Shown here in pieces: positions 1 through 10,544 of a stretch of DNA of 64,000 nucleotides (position 1 is the stretch's first letter; the number at the start of each line of letters is the position of its first letter). The DNA is taken from positions 62,001 to 126,000 of the forward strand of contig JAKSZP010015879.1 of assembly GCA_022478985.1 (NCBI GenBank), read 5' to 3'. A program made the position numbers and the translations under genes. This DNA is from Massospora cicadina (Eukaryota; Entomophthoromycota; Entomophthoromycetes; Entomophthorales; Entomophthoraceae). The notes beneath the pieces were generated by a model. The model did no database searches. It saw only the letters and a program-made list of their open reading frames with translations, and was not told the origin of the DNA.

Positions 1-545
1 GAAGATTTTTAGCTATAATTTGTCCTTGTATACCTTGATTATATTACTTTATTCTCACAAACCCTTAATGACCACATAGAACATCTCCAGAAGTCTTCAA
101 TTGTCTTAGAAAGGACTCCATAAATCTCAAGCCTTTGAAGTGCTTTTTCTTACAATCTGAAATGTAAGTTTTCAGACACAAGGTCTCAAAACACTAAATT
201 CATCCCATCTTAGGTTAAAGTTTTTGCCATTATTAAGATGTCGTGCACCCAAAGCCTCAAGCTATTCGATTATTTCTGGTCATGGTAGGCTATTATTATC
301 AGTTTGTCCCTTAGTTCACTGACCTAGCTTGACAAACTATCTACCTCCTACATAATAATGCCTTTTGAGTGTCATCCTAAACAAAAACAGGCTTTTAATA
401 CGTTGAGGATTCCCTTTGTACTAAACCTATTTTAGTTCATTCACATTTTAACTGCCCTTCTTGATATTTACTTATGCCAGTGAAGTTGCAGTTGGGCTAA
501 CTTAGCTTAAAAACGTTGCAGAAATAATCAACCAATAAGTAGCTT
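1..545 (+). pseudogene. Ty3/gypsy RT-RNase H fragment (element G0, left part)
   Basis: This is a degraded piece of reverse transcriptase and the start of RNase H. Translation across several frames gives, in order: the RT catalytic region as YLDYITLFSQTL (family motif YLDD, second Asp changed to Tyr) followed by NDHIEHLQ near 30-90; the RT thumb/connection segment FLVMVGYYYQFVP near 270-320; a KQKQAFNTLR segment near 380-415; and the RNase H entry FLIFTYASEVAVG near 455-500, where the family has FTDAS. The best relative in the window is antisense element C. The matching integrase part resumes at 13885, so I read this as the left half of an element split by element A; the RNase H to integrase link is missing. 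Every frame is interrupted. Family assignment is firm; the pairing with 13885 is inference. Confidence 0.8.
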
Positions 546-1060
546 ACTTTAGCAAAATACTTTTGGGGGAAAAAACCCCCGGGAAGGGGGGGGTTTTTTA
601 AAAAAGGGGAAAACTTGGTTTTTTAAAAAAAAAAGGGGTTAATAAAAAAAAAATTTTTTAAAAACCCCCCCTTAAAAAAAAAGGGGAAAAAAAAAAAAAA
701 GGGGGGGTGGGGGGTTTTAAAAAAAAATTTTTTAAAAAAAAGTTTTTAAATTTTAAAAAAATTTTTCCCCCTTTTTTTAGGGGGGAAAAGGGGGAAAAAA
801 AAAAATTTTAAAAAGGGGGGGTTTTTTCCGGGGGGCCCCCCCGGGGTTTGGGGGTTTTAAAAAAGGAAAAAAAAAAGGGGAAAAAAAGGGAATTTAAAAA
901 GGGAAAAGGCCAAAAAAAAAAGGGGTTTTTTTTTTGGGGGGGTTTTTTTTCCCAAAAAAAAAAAAAATTTTTTTTTTAAACCCATTTTTTTTTTTTTTTT
1001 TTAAAAGGAAAAAAAACCCCCCAAAAAATTTTTTGGAAAAAAATTTTTTTTTTTTTTAAA
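546..1060. other. Homopolymer-run block, probable assembly artefact
   Basis: About 500 bases made almost wholly of runs of four or more identical bases, with all four bases represented and no microsatellite period. It starts abruptly after recognisable RNase H sequence and ends abruptly in the last 40 bases of element A's 5' LTR. No coding, LTR or tandem-repeat logic is visible. It looks like failed consensus or low-quality read sequence rather than biological DNA, and it occupies the place where about 1.17 kb of LTR would be expected. Confidence 0.75.
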
Positions 1061-1100
1061 AGTCAGCTTCACATGAAAGGAGCTAAGTTAGCGAGCTGAC
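1061..1100 (+). repeat. Remnant of the 5' LTR of element A
   Basis: The last 40 bases of the LTR, ending GCGAGCTGAC; they align with the end of the 3' LTR at 13849-13884. The rest of the LTR is missing and replaced by the homopolymer block. The primer binding site follows two bases later. Confidence 0.7.
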
Positions 1101-1102
1101 TG

Positions 1103-1120
1103 TGGTGCTCACTACAGGGG
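1103..1120 (+). promoter_or_regulatory. Primer binding site of element A
   Basis: TGGTGCTCACTACAGGGG directly follows the LTR end. Read as a complement it gives a tRNA-type 3' end finishing in CCA, as expected for minus-strand priming. The same 18 bases occur at the equivalent place in element B (47709), and close variants occur in C, E and F. I cannot name the tRNA. Confidence 0.75.
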
Positions 1121-1159
1121 TGGCTTCATCAGACCCTAACGACAATTACAGGAGTTATC

Positions 1160-2600
1160 ATGAGCAGTTCAACTATGAGCGGATATGGAAGTATATCACA
1201 TATAGTATTCCTCTGAGAATCTGGTGATGGAGGAGGATATAATCCATTCAAGGCTACATATTCTGGAATTATCAGCGCACAACTACGCAACGATCCCAAG
1301 CATGTCAAGGAGACCACTAGGAGTATACATTGCTTCACTAACTATTTTGAGTGTACCATCACCTATTTTAAATTGGAAGCTACATTTAAGAATTTTGAGG
1401 AGATACTATTGTTCCTAAAAAAATAGAATGGCAAAACCATCACCACTTTAAATGAATATGGAGAGCGGTTGGAACAGCATGACAATATGCTGTTTTCCAT
1501 GGAAATATTATAGAAGATTTGAAGGCACAAAAGCATACTATACCAGAGCCTACCTATACTTGACCTATAACTCAATTAAAGGAACTATGTGGTCCATACA
1601 AAAAAATGTACCGCAATAGGTAGAGCAGCTACCAACTGACCATGATGCACGCCAATCATGTTTAAGAAGATCTAACTTTAAACCATATTTTAGGAACGTG
1701 TATACAATGGAGAAGAAACAATTACGTGTTTCTTCCAGATTTGAGAACAGCTTGAATAGCAATAGTGATCACCAGAAGGCCCACCACGTTTAAAAATGTA
1801 TGAGACGTTAGTCTCAGGAGACCCTTAGGTCAGCATGACCTGGAATATCTTGGATCAAAGTGAAGAATATTCTCCTTTCAGTGTTCAGCAATGAAAAAGA
1901 CGTCCAAAATATGAAACAAGAGTTCCCTTTAATGTAAATGGACAAGATTGAGTCAGTCACAAACCACGCCTCTCGCTACTACCTCAAGGCTCAACAACTA
2001 TAGACCACAGGAACTATGGATTTGCTTACATCAAAACCGTTTTTCTGAGATCATTGGAGAAGCATCCTAACTCAAATATGCATATGACTTTACGCATTAT
2101 GAGGGCGACGTCCCTAAAGGCGCTAAAAGAAGCGTTACTCTATGTAAAAAGGACGTTCAAAATTGAGTTTAAGGCAATGGGATCTACACCTCCCCTTTGA
2201 TGAGTTGATAAGGCCGTTTGTATTGCCAACAATAAAGGCGACAAACCAAATAATAAGATTACCATACCGCCTGAATGCTTGCCTCTTTGAGAGTTTACCT
2301 GCAACAAGCGCCATCAACCTGGGAACTTTTATATCAACCTTGTCCATTTCTTGCCGCCAAAAGAAGTACACCCCCTAAGACGTAAACTGGATGGATCTCC
2401 ACACTGAGGGTGAAAATGATCATGAAGATGACAATTTGGCTAGTACAGGATACCACTTGTTAGGGCACCTAGCGTGGTGGCTGTGCCTGCTAGATTGAGA
2501 GTCCATGGCACTGATGGATCTCTATCAAATGATACATATTTGGCGCAAGAAAATCAGCCTACCCAGTTCATCAATTCAGTTGAAGAAGGAGAGCAGATAG
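1160..2600 (+). pseudogene. gag of element A, broken
   Basis: This is the gag region, which encodes the structural protein of the virus-like particle. The most likely start is the ATG at 1160 (MSSSTMSGYGS...), 40 bases after the PBS; this frame runs with one stop to about 1421. Farther on, gag-like pieces appear in changing frames up to about 2400 (for example 2163-2378), with no recognisable zinc knuckle left. The position between PBS and protease is the main evidence; sequence similarity alone is weak. At least four stops or frameshifts break it. Confidence 0.55.
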
Positions 2601-2604
2601 TTAT

Positions 2605-3235
2605 GGCTACTTAAGAGCTTGGCACTGGATGGAAAGGATACTTCAAAGCAACCACAAGCGCTCCTGCCCTTAGACAGTTTGAGGAATATGCTACTGTGCT
2701 GACCACTGGAAACCCTTTTGGAAAGAGTGTAACAAAAGCGAAAGTAAGCATCCAGAAGGTATGCGTTTTTAATTTACTGGAGACTGAGGCTCCAGTTAAC
2801 ATCATCTCAACCGAACTCATGGAGAAACTGAATATTATGCCCAATATTGATCACAAGATATAGTATCACACTGTGGGACCCAGCGTCACCTGTGCTCTAG
2901 GAGCTTATTCAGCGTTAATCTTATGCTTTAGGAGATGGTTCTGATGGCACTGGCAGTGGTTTTGGACAACAAAAACTATGACTTTTTGATCAGGACACAG
3001 TTTCTCTTGGATTTAGCGCAAAGATTGATTTCATCAACAGCATGCCGATCATCTTAATCTATCAACACCTTCTGGTATTTAAGGATGAGGATGTCAAACC
3101 TTGGAAACAATGTACGTGCTTAGTTGAAATGGACCAATCTATCTACCATGAACACTACACCTTGACTGAGAAAGGTGTGAAGCAGCTACTGCCTACCAAT
3201 AGTGCAGAGGAAGGACTCCCTGCTGTGCGCTAGAA
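2605..3235 (+). pseudogene. Retroviral-type aspartic protease of element A, active site lost
   Basis: The segment aligns with the protease of C and B: the active-site strand is followed by APVNIISTELMEKLNI near 2789-2830, then GAYSA near 2898 and the flap/C-terminal strand YDFLIRTQFL near 2980 (family YDxLIGTQFL). The catalytic triplet, DTG or DSG in active proteases, reads Glu-Thr-Glu at 2780-2788, so both Asp and Gly are replaced. A short frame at 3042-3233 continues the protease-to-RT linker. Without the catalytic Asp, self-processing of the polyprotein should fail. Confidence 0.7.
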
Positions 3236-3559
3236 AAACCATAAGATTTGACCAGGGATCAATGCAGGATGACCCTGCCGTTAGTGTGAAGATTTCGCCT
3301 GATACCATATTGGAAGTATACAGTCTCAATGGAATCTGAAAACAATAAAAAAGAGTACTACCAGAATTCTATGACATTACATACTTTGGAGAATTGAATA
3401 TCATGCTTGGAAACATCACTACTCAACTGATAAGAGTAAAAAGGACAAGTTTCACTGGCCTGACTGACCAGTTGCTAAGATATTGAATCTTTCTATGCAG
3501 TAGGGAATTTCTGAGCTTGGGTTTGGGTATGTGATCTCTAAATAGAATAAAGAACTCAA

Positions 3560-4426
3560 TGAACTGTTGGACTAATTTAGCGACATCTTCAGTACCAGCT
3601 TCAATGATTATGGCCTATGTAAGGGCGAGGTCCATAAGTTGACTACTGGTTCATCTATACTGTTCAAATCTAAACCCTACCGCTGCTAGAAAGCAGAAGG
3701 CGCAGTTATCACGCAAGAGCATAACTTACTGGCTGAAACAGGGCTGATTAGACCGTCGAAGAGCCCATGAGCATTTCCTTTGTTGCTTGTGCGCAAAAAA
3801 AGGATGGAACCCATAGAGTAGTCATGTTCTACCGCTGCCTAAACAAGCTAGTAAGAAAGACTCATACCCACTACTGCGCATCAATGACGCCCTGAAATGC
3901 CTAGATGGCTTGGTTACTTTTCAATGATGGATGCTGGCCAGCAGCTACTATAAGATAGAGCTCTCACCAGAGGATCAGGAGAAATGCGCCCTGATTAGTA
4001 GCCAGGGGTTGTTTGAGCCCACAAGGATGCCACAGGGGCTCTTAAACGCCCCTGTTACCTTCCAGTACGCGATGGTTCACATTTATGGTAGTCCCATGTT
4101 ATTGAGTGTGCTGATATACCTCAACAACATCACTGTATTCAGAAAACATTTCAAGAGAATCTGCAGCACCTCCAGGAGTCTTTACATGGCTGCGCATATC
4201 TATCTAAAATTGAAATAAAGCAAGTGTACCTTTTTCAAGAGACAGCTAGAGTTACTGAGTCATGATTCTAGCCCTAACGGAATCAAATATCAAGATGGGA
4301 AGGTGAACGCCATCGTGGAAATGGAGCCACCAAGGAGCATGAGAAATATCCGAGTGTTCCCTGGAATGGTGGGGTACTACAGACAGTTAATCCCTCATTT
4401 TTGGACTTGGCGGCGCCCCTCAAATA
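3560..4426 (+). pseudogene. Reverse transcriptase of element A (first part, YLNN)
   Basis: Ty3-type RT in several frames. Visible blocks are the N-terminal finger region (LLAETGLIRPSKSP near 3730), the palm in the frame 3931-4218 with IELSPEDQEKCALIS, the block FEPTRMPQGLLNAPVTFQ near 4011-4060, and the catalytic loop IYLNNITVF. The YLDD motif is YLNN (4117-4128): both catalytic Asp codons read AAC. The thumb GMVGYYRQLIP follows near 4362. The gene stops at the insertion site of element C and resumes after 10964 with LLRRQSFSVLEQEKANAE in matching register of the family alignment. Confidence 0.85.
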
Positions 4427-4431
4427 CCTGC
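4427..4431. repeat. Target site duplication, left copy (element C)
   Basis: CCTGC precedes the left LTR and is repeated exactly at 10960-10964 after the right LTR. A 5-bp duplication is normal for Ty3-type integrase. Confidence 0.9.
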
Positions 4432-4845
4432 TGTCGGCGCTACAGTTTTTGGACTGGCGCTGGGGTTCGCGGTGGCTCAAAGCTGGAAAATTCAGAAAAG
4501 AGCACCAAAAAGGAAATGAAAAAATTGGTTAGAATATTGAATATTTTATTAAGCTAAAAGGCCTCAATATTTAAAGGGTGCTTTAGGACTTGGTGCCTTT
4601 GGGATCGTTGGGGCCTCATCAGTTCAGGATCTTTACTGATCTTCCAAAATGGGCTCCTCATCGGGCGTCATCAATTGATAGCGTTGCTCACCTGACTGAA
4701 TGGGTGGAAACGCTGCCCCACGTGACTCAGGAATAGGGAGGAGGATCCTGAAATATATTTACCTTGGGTAGGTTTGATGACAGATTTGGCACGGCCTGAT
4801 TCAGAAGAAGGGAATTTAATTCAATTTTTATCTTGAATTCTGACA
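4432..4845 (-). repeat. 3' LTR of element C
   Basis: Aligned over its full length with 10545-10959. It begins and ends with the TG...CA rule: on the minus strand it starts TGTCAGAATTC and ends near GCGCCGACA. It contains a TTTAAATA element and an AATAAAATA signal (minus strand) where an LTR carries its TATA box and polyadenylation signal. Both copies share most positions but differ by scattered substitutions and small indels, so the insertion is not very recent. Confidence 0.93.
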
Positions 4846-4860
4846 ATTCCCCTCAAGATC
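4846..4860 (-). promoter_or_regulatory. Polypurine tract of element C
   Basis: On the minus strand the LTR is preceded by CTTGAGGGGAAT, a purine tract at the normal place for plus-strand priming. Confidence 0.75.
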
Positions 4861-6000
4861 TTGTCAGAGGTGTATATATGGACGTAGGAACTGACCATGC
4901 ACCCAATTTGCTACAGTCCCTTAGTTGATGTCAGCAATGGAGTACTCAGACTTCACCTTATGAATGACTTTGTAGGGTCCAGACCAGAGTATTTCAAGCT
5001 TGTTCTGTCAGCCTCCAGGTCAATGATGATAAAAGAGAATGAGGTCACCTAATTTGAAAATCTAGTAAGGAGGGACATCTGAGGTTAGATCAGGATGTCT
5101 CTCTTCCAGTGGTGGTGATGATGCCTTGAGTGGCTTGGCCTTGAAGCCAGACAATCTCATCAGCTAGAGCCATCATAGTTAATTCAGAGTTCTCAGGGGT
5201 GGAGGCTTCGAGCAGAGGCTGGACGCTACTTGGTAGCTGAGGTGCCCGCCTATATAGGGCTTCAAATGGGGACATCTTGATGACACGGTTATAGCTTACC
5301 CAGTAGGCAAGCAAGGCGCTGGGTAGATAATGGTTCCAACGGGTAGGGTCTAATGCGGCCAACTTCCATATGATGGAAACAAGAGTTCCATTAGCACGTT
5401 CTACTGCCCCGTTAGTAGACAGGTGGTAGGGGGAAGCGAAACTCTGAGTGGTGCTAAATAACGAAGTTAGTTCTTGTACTACCTGGGAGGTGAAGTTTAA
5501 TCCATTGTCTGAAAGTAAGGTCTGGGGGCACCCATATTGTGTGAAATTAGATCAAACAAGAAAAAGAGCGGTAGCCTTAGCAGTGGCAGCAGGGACCAAG
5601 ATCGCCTTGACCCACTTAGTTAAGTGGTCTACAGCTAGGATAATATATTTGTGTCCATGCAATCCTGTGGGAAGGGGACCCACCACGTCAATGCTAACAA
5701 CACTGAAGGGTTTGGTCAGGGCAATGACTGAGTGCTGAAATTGAGGGTTGGATCAGCCTTGGGATTGGCATGTCATACAATCTTCCAAAACCTCTTGGAT
5801 GGTTTCTACCATTCAGTCCCAGTAGCATCGTGACTTCAGCCATTTGTGAGTCTTCTTAACTTCCCCGTGTCCCACAGTGGAATGGCCTTCCAGGATGACA
5901 TCAGTTTGAGAGGAGGGGCAGATATAGGGGAGCCACTCCTTTTTGACCTTCTTATAGAGTAGCCCATCCTTGATTTGTGTGCCTTGAGTCATTCGGCGGA
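4861..6000 (-). pseudogene. Integrase of element C
   Basis: Ty3-type integrase. Minus-strand reading gives the zinc-binding head (GHSTVGHGEVKKTH near 5880-5840, then CMTCQ near 5770), the catalytic core with SIDVVGPLP (first Asp, near 5690), LSDNGLNF (second Asp, near 5510) and TNGAVERANG (Glu, near 5410), then the frame 5362-5090 with the block MSPFEALYRRAPQLPSS. The C-terminal WSGPYKV near 4980 is the GPY motif of gypsy integrases. The DDE residues are all present. One in-frame TGA (5552-5554) and one or two frame changes break it. It joins viral cDNA to target DNA. Confidence 0.9.
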
Positions 6001-7433
6001 GTTCAGCCTGAACCTTGGGAGGTTCCAGTTCCCATTGTTTGGGCTGTCCTATCAGGTCATAGAGCCGATCTTCCTCAGGGGCCAAAACTGCTAATACCAG
6101 CATCCTGGAGAGGCCGTCGGCATTCTGGTGTATTGTACTACATGGTGGACGATGGTAAAATCGTAGGTTTGCAACTGTACAGCCCACCTGGCTAGCCGAC
6201 CATTAAGGTCTTTCATTTGTTGAAGCCACTGAAGCAAAGGGTGGTCTGTAATAATAGTAAAATGAGTACCGTAGAGGTAAGGCTGGAAATGTTTGATGGC
6301 TAAAAGGATTGCTAGACATTACCTCTTGGTGATGCTGTAGTTCCGCTCAGCCTTACTTAGCGTCTTACTAAAAGAAGCCATGGGGTGATCAACCTGGTTC
6401 TCATCATGTTGAGCCAGGATAGCCCCAACGGCAACATCACTCGCGTCTGTGAACAACAAGAAGGATTGGTCAAAGCGAGGATGAACTAGAACAGGTTTAG
6501 TACATAAGGCTGTACTTAAAGCGTTAAATGCCTGTTCCTGCTCAGGTCGCCACTTGAACGGTATGTTCTTTTGCAGGAGATAGAACAGCGGATCAGCTAA
6601 GTTGGCAAACCGTTGGATGAACTGACAGTAATAGTCCACCATTCTAAGAAAGACTTGAATAACTTGTAAGCTTTGGGGATGAAACATCTTTTCTATGGCA
6701 TCGACTTTGTTGGGTATAGGTTGGATACCACGCTTAGAGACCTTGTGTCCTAGAAACTCTAGTTCAGGCTTAAAGAAAGAACACTTTAAGAGCTTAAGCT
6801 TGACGGAGGCCTTCCTGAGATGTTCAAAGACTTCCTTGAGATGCTCTACATGTCCATTAAAAGTTCGCGAGAAGACAGTGATGTCATCCAGGTAGACAAG
6901 GATGCATGAGAGCTTCAAGTCCCCAAGGATCCCATCCATGGCACGCTGGAACGTGACCGGGGCGTTACAGAGGCCTTTGGGCATCTGGGTGGGCTCAAAT
7001 AGCACCTCATTAGCGATTAGGGCACACTTGGCTCAGTCTTTGGGGGCGAGCTCAACCTGCCAATATCCGCTGGTGAGGTCCATGGCCAAGAAGTACTGGG
7101 AACTGGCAAGCAGACGGAGAGAATTGTCAATCCAGGGCAGGGATAACTGTCCTTCTTGGTGATGGAGTTAAGTTGCCAATAATCCATCACCACCCAGTGC
7201 TTGCCATCCTTCTTTTGGACCAGCAGAAGAGGGGAGGCCCAAGGACTACGTGATGGGACTAAGAGCCCAGCGTTGAGTAGCTGTTTAAGTTCCACCATAA
7301 CCTGGGCCTCTTCAACCTTGCTCTTTTGGTAAGGCCAGGACCAAAAAGGGGGAGCGTTCCCAGTTTCTACATAGTGGAGGACTCCGCTCATTCTTCCAAA
7401 AACATAGGTTGAAGTTAAGAATAGGTCTGAGTA
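6001..7433 (-). pseudogene. Reverse transcriptase and RNase H of element C
   Basis: Two long frames hold most of RT-RNase H. 7391-7017 (124 aa) has the N-terminal fingers: KSKVEEAQVMVELKQLL, LLVPSRSPWASPLLLV and WVVMDYWQLN. 7005-6319 (228 aa) has FEPTQMPKGLCNAPVTFQ, the intact catalytic YLDD (6883-6894), thumb and connection, and RNase H from FLLFTDASDVAVGA to YSITKR. The end of RNase H (HQNADGLSR, near 6125) lies in the frame 6187-5813, which then runs into the integrase head. Frame breaks near 7130-7020 and 6318 separate the pieces. Family: Ty3/gypsy pol, which makes cDNA and degrades the RNA of the hybrid. Confidence 0.92.
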
Positions 7434-8527
7434 TTACTCCAACAGCTCCTGAACCTTGTGTCGCTGTTCTTCAGAGAGGTCCTTTCCAATATTAGCGCTG
7501 ACCAGATCAACAGAGGGTGGCGACTCCAAGCCAAAATCCCTCAAGTCCCCAAAGCTTAGAACTTCGGCAACTGTCCCTATTGGTAATAGGTGGACATAAG
7601 CAGCGGGACTGTTCAAACCTACAATTTTTGGTTTGTCAGTCAGGTTGGCTAGCAACACAGATATAGATCCGGCATACACTGGATCAAGGATCCTGGGGCA
7701 GGTCAGTACTTCCCTGGGAGATGGGCTATCTAGGCCTCAAATTTCTAACAAATACCCCAAGGGAATGTTGACATGGACCCGGGTGTTGACAATGACTTTG
7801 GATTTTGGGGGTACAGTAGTCTCCCAGGATCAATAGATCGGCATCCCTTCCAGTCTGTCAACAGCAGGAGGGGATAGTCAGACTCGAGAGCCCCTGATAT
7901 GATACTCAAGCCAATTAATTTAGCCTTCAGCCTCCAGTAGGCAGGCTCAGGCTTTGACCTCCGCCTTAGAGTCATGAGTAGTCTCAAAAACCAGAGGGAC
8001 TCGATGTCCTAGAAGGGAGAGGAAACCATCATCATAATGGAGTACCACCAAATAGTCTCGAAGGAACTGAGTCCTGAGGAGCAGGTCATAACTGGGGTTG
8101 ATAGCGCAACTGCAGGGAAGTTTACAGCAAGCTTTCCAAAACGCAATGGCAAGGAGGAATAAGCTCCTATAGATCGGGTACACTGCGGGCCAGCTGTGCC
8201 ATATTCCATGTAGTGGGGCAGGTCTGGAACAATTTTGACCCGTTTAATCAACTTGGAGGAGATGACATTCATGGGGGAGCCACTATCAACTATGGCAAGA
8301 ACTGGAATCTTATGGACCTGGATGGCGACTTGGGTAAACAAACTTCCAAATTGGGGCGGTGACGTGAGAAACATGGGAGAATCATCAGAAGAATAGTAAG
8401 CAGTATCAACGTCTTTATTGTCATAAGATACCAAAACTACTTCTTCTGGTACAATGTCTGCTGGTTCATTCACTGAGGATCCTTGAGACTGGGTAGGGGT
8501 GTCAGCATGGAGTGCCTCGTCCTTCAT
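7434..8527 (-). pseudogene. Protease and linker of element C
   Basis: The frame 8527-8009 (172 aa) contains the aspartic protease: the active site IVDSGSPMNVIS has DSG intact at 8279-8287, followed by KIVPDLPHYMEYGTAGP and GAYSSLPLRFG. The C-terminal strand YDLLLRTQFLRDY lies in the next frame (8183-7947). The frames 7987-7745 and 7679-7434 are the linker to RT, with EVLTCPRILDP and NLTDKPKIVGL near 7720-7640; the same linker is seen in element G near 41040. Three frame changes break the gene. Confidence 0.85.
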
Positions 8528-8539
8528 GCTGACGGCCCT

Positions 8540-10505
8540 TTTCCCACCTCCTCAGCAAGGCGTTTCCAGCAGCTCTTGGCACTTTGTCTGAAGCCATTAC
8601 AATAGGTGCATCGAGGGCATGAATTCTTCTAGTTTTTGACTACGTGGACCCTAAGGTGATTAGAGGGACCAGTAGACGTAGCCTTAAGGTGTAGGGTCGA
8701 GGCAGGGATCTTGTTGAGGGTCTCCTTGATCTCTTGAATGCAAGTAAACCCATTTTTCTGCCCGATCATATGCATTTGGACCTCATATAGGATCCCAAGG
8801 CAGAAATGACAGTGGTGATAGTGTTATACAGGGTGATATGATTTGTCGTGACCAAAGGTTGTGCCTGGGCATAGAACCAGTTGGCAAACTCCATCAGGTT
8901 TTCTCCTTTGTCCAGTTGAATGCCCATGAACGCTTGTTTTTGGTTGGCCAGAGTTTGATTGCTGCCAAACTCTTGGATCAAGGCTGTATGGACCAGTTCC
9001 CAGGTGTTACACTCTTTCATATGGGGGGTCATGATCTCCCAGGTGGTGCTATCTAAACAGGAGTGGATATGCTTCACCTTCTGTCAATTGGTGGCCTCCT
9101 CCATGGGACTCTTGTAGGCGTACAGAAAGGAGGCGATACATTCTCGTCCAGGAGTGAACCTTTCCTTGAAACTAGGTCTAAAGTTAGCTACAATGGTAGT
9201 GGAAAGGGTGTTAACGCCTGGGATGGGTACCGCTCCAAACTTCTCCATCTCTGCATAATCCCGAGGAGCCCACTGATCCAGCTGTCACTGCAAGCCTTCT
9301 AAGTCCTCTTGGATGTAGTCCCAATTCTTGATGAGGGTAGAAGCTGAAGCCTTATTGGCAACCTGCTCCTTTAGGGATTTTAATCTCTGTGTTCTGCATA
9401 TGGAGCTGGCTTTTGTGGGTGGTCGACTTGGTTTTGAACCCTTGGCAAGTTTGTTCAATCTGGGAGATATGAGCGTCGGTAAGCTTAGTGAAGGCACTGA
9501 GGTTATCCATCTCATCTGATAATGCCTCAATAGAGATCCTGGGGTCGAGGGAGACACCATTCAATTGGAGCTTGCATCCTAGTGCCACCTTTTGGATTAG
9601 ATCTCATAAGGCAGCCAGGGCTATCATTATATCCCTTCGCCAAGGGTCTTTGGATTTTCCTGATGTTGAAGGGCCCAGGGGCCCTGGAGGCCCGCGTGGT
9701 CTTTTGGGTCCAGCTGGCCCTTGATGCCCCTTGGGGCCTTCAGGACCCCTAGGCCCTTCTGGCCCAGCACTCATGGGGGGTAGTCATGAGAGGCTAGCTC
9801 TTGATAGTGCTGCTGTTGTAGGGATCATACCAATTCTTCGACATGAAAGAGATGCTGGGTCCATGTCGCCTCAAATAGCTGATTGTTTTGACAGAATTGC
9901 TCCTCGAGGTAGCCGGAGATTCCACTGTCCAATACTACAATTTGATAGCGGATCTCATTGATTAATTGTTGGTTATCAATAATAGCTTCAAGGTTGTTGT
10001 GCACAAAGGAAGAGGCGGCGTCGTAGAAGTTTATGATGTAGGAATGTAAATTCTGTGTGAGTCCTAGTTTCTGGGAGACCTCCTGGTGGCGTAATCTGAC
10101 TATCTGGAGGAGGTGATGGATAATGGGGTGGACAAAGTTACAAAGGTAGCGTTCAGGCCCCAGGGTAAGTTCCCCAGCTGGCAATATGGCTGAGGAGTAG
10201 AGGTCCCACATTGTGGAAGGTATGGAGGAGGCATGGGAGCAGCTGGAGTGGGATTTTACGGAGTAGATGCCATTTATTAGTTGTTGAACGACATCATTGA
10301 GGCTTTCATACTGTAATTGGTTTTGGCTCCCATCAAGGGAGGGCAGCAAGAGCTGAAAGGTGGCCCGAGATTCTAGTTTCTCCAGCTGCAAGGGTGGCGT
10401 TGCATATTGTGAGGTACTAACCCATTGAGTAATGCTTCTTGACTGACCAGACGTTTGGTCATCAGGGCTGCTAGTATTTTCTATTTTTGTGATAGACGTT
10501 TTCAC
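8540..10505 (-). pseudogene. gag of element C with collagen-like Gly-Pro tract
   Basis: The frame starting at ATG 10505 (226 aa, to 9825) is the N-terminal gag region, which I do not recognise by sequence. After a frame change there is a collagen-like stretch of G-P-x triplets ([20 protein letters not shown], about 9775-9660), then a helical segment (9588-9352) and a Retrotrans_gag-like capsid segment (9077-8766: MTPHMKECNTWELVHTAL, EFANWFYAQAQPL). The zinc knuckle at 8610-8569 reads CTYCNGFRQSAKSC, where the family CX2CX4HX4C has His; here it is Gln. ATG 10505 is chosen because it is the first start after the PBS. Several stops and shifts are present. Confidence 0.8.
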
Positions 10506-10523
10506 TTAAGACAGCTCGGAACC

Positions 10524-10541
10524 CCCTATAGTGCGCACCAC
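10524..10541 (-). promoter_or_regulatory. Primer binding site of element C
   Basis: On the minus strand TGGTGCGCACTATAGGGG lies a few bases after the 5' LTR end. Its complement ends in CCA as a tRNA 3' end should. It differs from the site of A and B at only a few positions. Confidence 0.7.
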
Positions 10542-10544
10542 TTC

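Noticed and set aside
546..1060. Telomere, centromere or microsatellite array
   Set aside because: No repeating unit; only irregular runs of single bases.
6695..7162. Plus-strand open frames inside element C
   Set aside because: Shadows of the RT gene on the opposite strand, with no motif of their own.
9488..9961. Plus-strand frames with Gly-Pro repeats ([16 protein letters not shown]) suggesting a collagen gene
   Set aside because: They are the complement of the Gly-Pro tract of element C gag on the minus strand; the minus strand fits gag order and the rest of the element.
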